DNA from: a virus
Strand: one strand, 5' to 3'
Virus record (IMG/VR): IMGVR_UViG_3300042731_008311
Location: 1 to 36,169 of that record
Length of the DNA: 36,169 bases
The notes beneath the pieces were generated by a model that ran no database searches, had not been told where the DNA came from, and was given only the letters and a program-made list of their open reading frames with translations. This document shows positions 35,067 through 36,169 of the stretch, in pieces. The translations under genes were made by a program, and so were the position numbers. Each line of letters opens with the position of its first letter. The stretch's first letter is position 1.

Positions 35067-36169
35067 CTATAGACGACTAACCGACACCGGGATATCCTCC
35101 TCGGTGATTACATTGTCGTCTTCAGAAGCCCCTTCTTCGACCTCACCGGCCACGAGGACGTTGTAGACTTCTTTGATAACCGCATCACGCTCTTCCGCGT
35201 CCACCGACCATTCGACCAGCAGTCCACTATCTTTGTTGGGATCATATATTGGTGAGAGCTTGCCATTTGACTCCACATTAGAGCGAGGCTCATCAGCAGA
35301 GAGGCCATCAAGTTCGTTGCTCTCCAACAGATGCTGGAAACCGCTATGGAATTCAATCCCATCAGGAGACTGAAACTTACCAAGACGAGTGGCCCAACGC
35401 TTCACGATCTTCATCGCATCATTCATCCTGCCCTGCTTTCGCAATTCAAGAATCAGACGCTTCTCGGAAGCATAATCAAAGCCCTCGATAGGAATTTCGC
35501 CAGCTTCCTCATCAGAAGCCGGGACACCACCCTCTTCACCACCTTCCTCAGGTGCAATCTCACCGCCACCCTCTTCAGGCGGAGGTAACTCTCCCTCTTC
35601 ACCACCACCCAAATCATCCAACCCACCAGGAGCACCGCCACCGGGACCACCCTGTGATTCCGTCTCCTCCATCTCCTTGAGTTCTTCGATCTCATCCGGA
35701 GACAAATCGGTGAAATGAGTAACAATCCACTCCTTCGGGAACCAACCAAGATCCTTCAAATCGGCCATCACACCAACGCGAGTCTGCCACGTCTCAATCC
35801 GATATAACTCCTCCATTGCCGACGTAGCCGTCAAAGCAATTTCGAAGCCCTTCAGATCTTCAACAGTATACCCACGCAATGCAAGATGGACGATGGCTAC
35901 TTTCGTCAGACCAGTCGCCACTTCCCGCTGAACCCACTGCACTGCTTTAGCGAATTCGGAGTGTGACTGAGAGAGTGACTTCTCATTGGCTTCGCCGCCA
36001 CCTTCACCAATTCCAACTCTGGAAAATGGAATCTTGGTCGGGGCAATCATCTTTTTCTTGAAGTATTCGATGTCAGCAATCTGATCCAGGTTTTCAGCAC
36101 CTGGAAGTGTATCGACATCGGGGCCGGTCCCATCTGGACGTCGCGGCAAGAAGAAGTCATCCTCTTGGA
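35067..36169 (-). CDS. portal vertex protein (T4 gp20-like), C-terminal part
   Basis: The right edge cuts the gene; the frame remains open upstream (…QEDDFFLPRRPDGTG). FFLPRRPDGTGPDVDTLPGA, ENLDQIADIEYFKKKMI and APTKIPFSRVGIGEGGG are classic gp20 motifs. The following 100 residues are helical (KAVQWVQREVATGLTKVAIV, HFTDLSPDEIEELKEMEET). After a Gly/Pro/Glu linker (residues near 165-225 of the visible part) there is a C-terminal extension of about 140 residues including FDYASEKRLILELRKQGRMN, which T4 gp20 does not have as far as I recall. The portal is the dodecameric DNA gate and the first gene of this head cluster in transcription order. Confidence 0.93.
   Translation of the reverse strand, partial: QEDDFFLPRRPDGTGPDVDTLPGAENLDQIADIEYFKKKMIAPTKIPFSRVGIGEGGGEANEKSLSQSHSEFAKAVQWVQREVATGLTKVAIVHLALRGYTVEDLKGFEIALTATSAMEELYRIETWQTRVGVMADLKDLGWFPKEWIVTHFTDLSPDEIEELKEMEETESQGGPGGGAPGGLDDLGGGEEGELPPPEEGGGEIAPEEGGEEGGVPASDEEAGEIPIEGFDYASEKRLILELRKQGRMNDAMKIVKRWATRLGKFQSPDGIEFHSGFQHLLESNELDGLSADEPRSNVESNGKLSPIYDPNKDSGLLVEWSVDAEERDAVIKEVYNVLVAGEVEEGASEDDNVITEEDIPVSVSRL

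Overview
The window is a segment of a large tailed phage (T4-like myovirus head genes, probably a jumbo phage). On the minus strand, 28.7-36.2 kb reads portal (partial), a long acidic inner-head protein, gp21-type prohead protease, coiled-coil scaffold and gp23-type major capsid protein, the T4 order 20-(67/68)-21-22-23. All genes use the standard code. I cannot name the host. The RsbW-like regulator and some secreted proteins look planctomycete-like to me, but that is only an impression.

Layout. 1-14.6 kb is mostly minus strand and densely packed: an adenylosuccinate synthetase-like enzyme, a vWA protein, a degenerate kinase-like protein, a metzincin-type protease and a papain-like peptidase that share a 50-residue C-terminal module, a secreted protein, a nucleotidyltransferase, a phosphoribosyltransferase-HAD fusion, a methyltransferase, an RsbW-like anti-sigma ATPase, adenylosuccinate lyase, a second papain-like protein and a DUF4326 protein. 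14.6-21.1 kb is a minus-strand array of 32 tRNA genes, none with an encoded CCA, mixed with small ORFs, a sulfotransferase-like gene, an HNH nuclease, a 134-nt tmRNA-like RNA, at least three other structured RNA candidates and two boxA-like sites. 21.1-28.6 kb is an accessory region on both strands: a SLOG (YpsA-like) protein, a GT25 glycosyltransferase, a NeuA-like/sialyltransferase-like pair, DUF5662, DUF5131 and a XamI-family restriction endonuclease. 28.7-36.2 kb is the head module.

How it fits together. The PurA- and PurB-like enzymes are the two steps from IMP to AMP, and the PRTase-HAD fusion may add purine salvage, so the phage appears to steer purine nucleotides. The tRNAs, the tmRNA-like RNA and the boxA-like sites point to heavy investment in translation and in transcribing long untranslated RNA. 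Sugar and sulfate transferases suggest modification of a surface glycan. The XamI-like nuclease fits with the complete absence (by my reading) of its expected site GTCGAC in these 36 kb, although the TCGAC pentamer occurs about 60 times.

Most intriguing: the GTCGAC avoidance, the miniature tmRNA-like RNA, CDSs that run into downstream tRNAs (so tRNA processing should create non-stop mRNAs), the shared peptidase C-terminal module, and the structured RNAs in the array.
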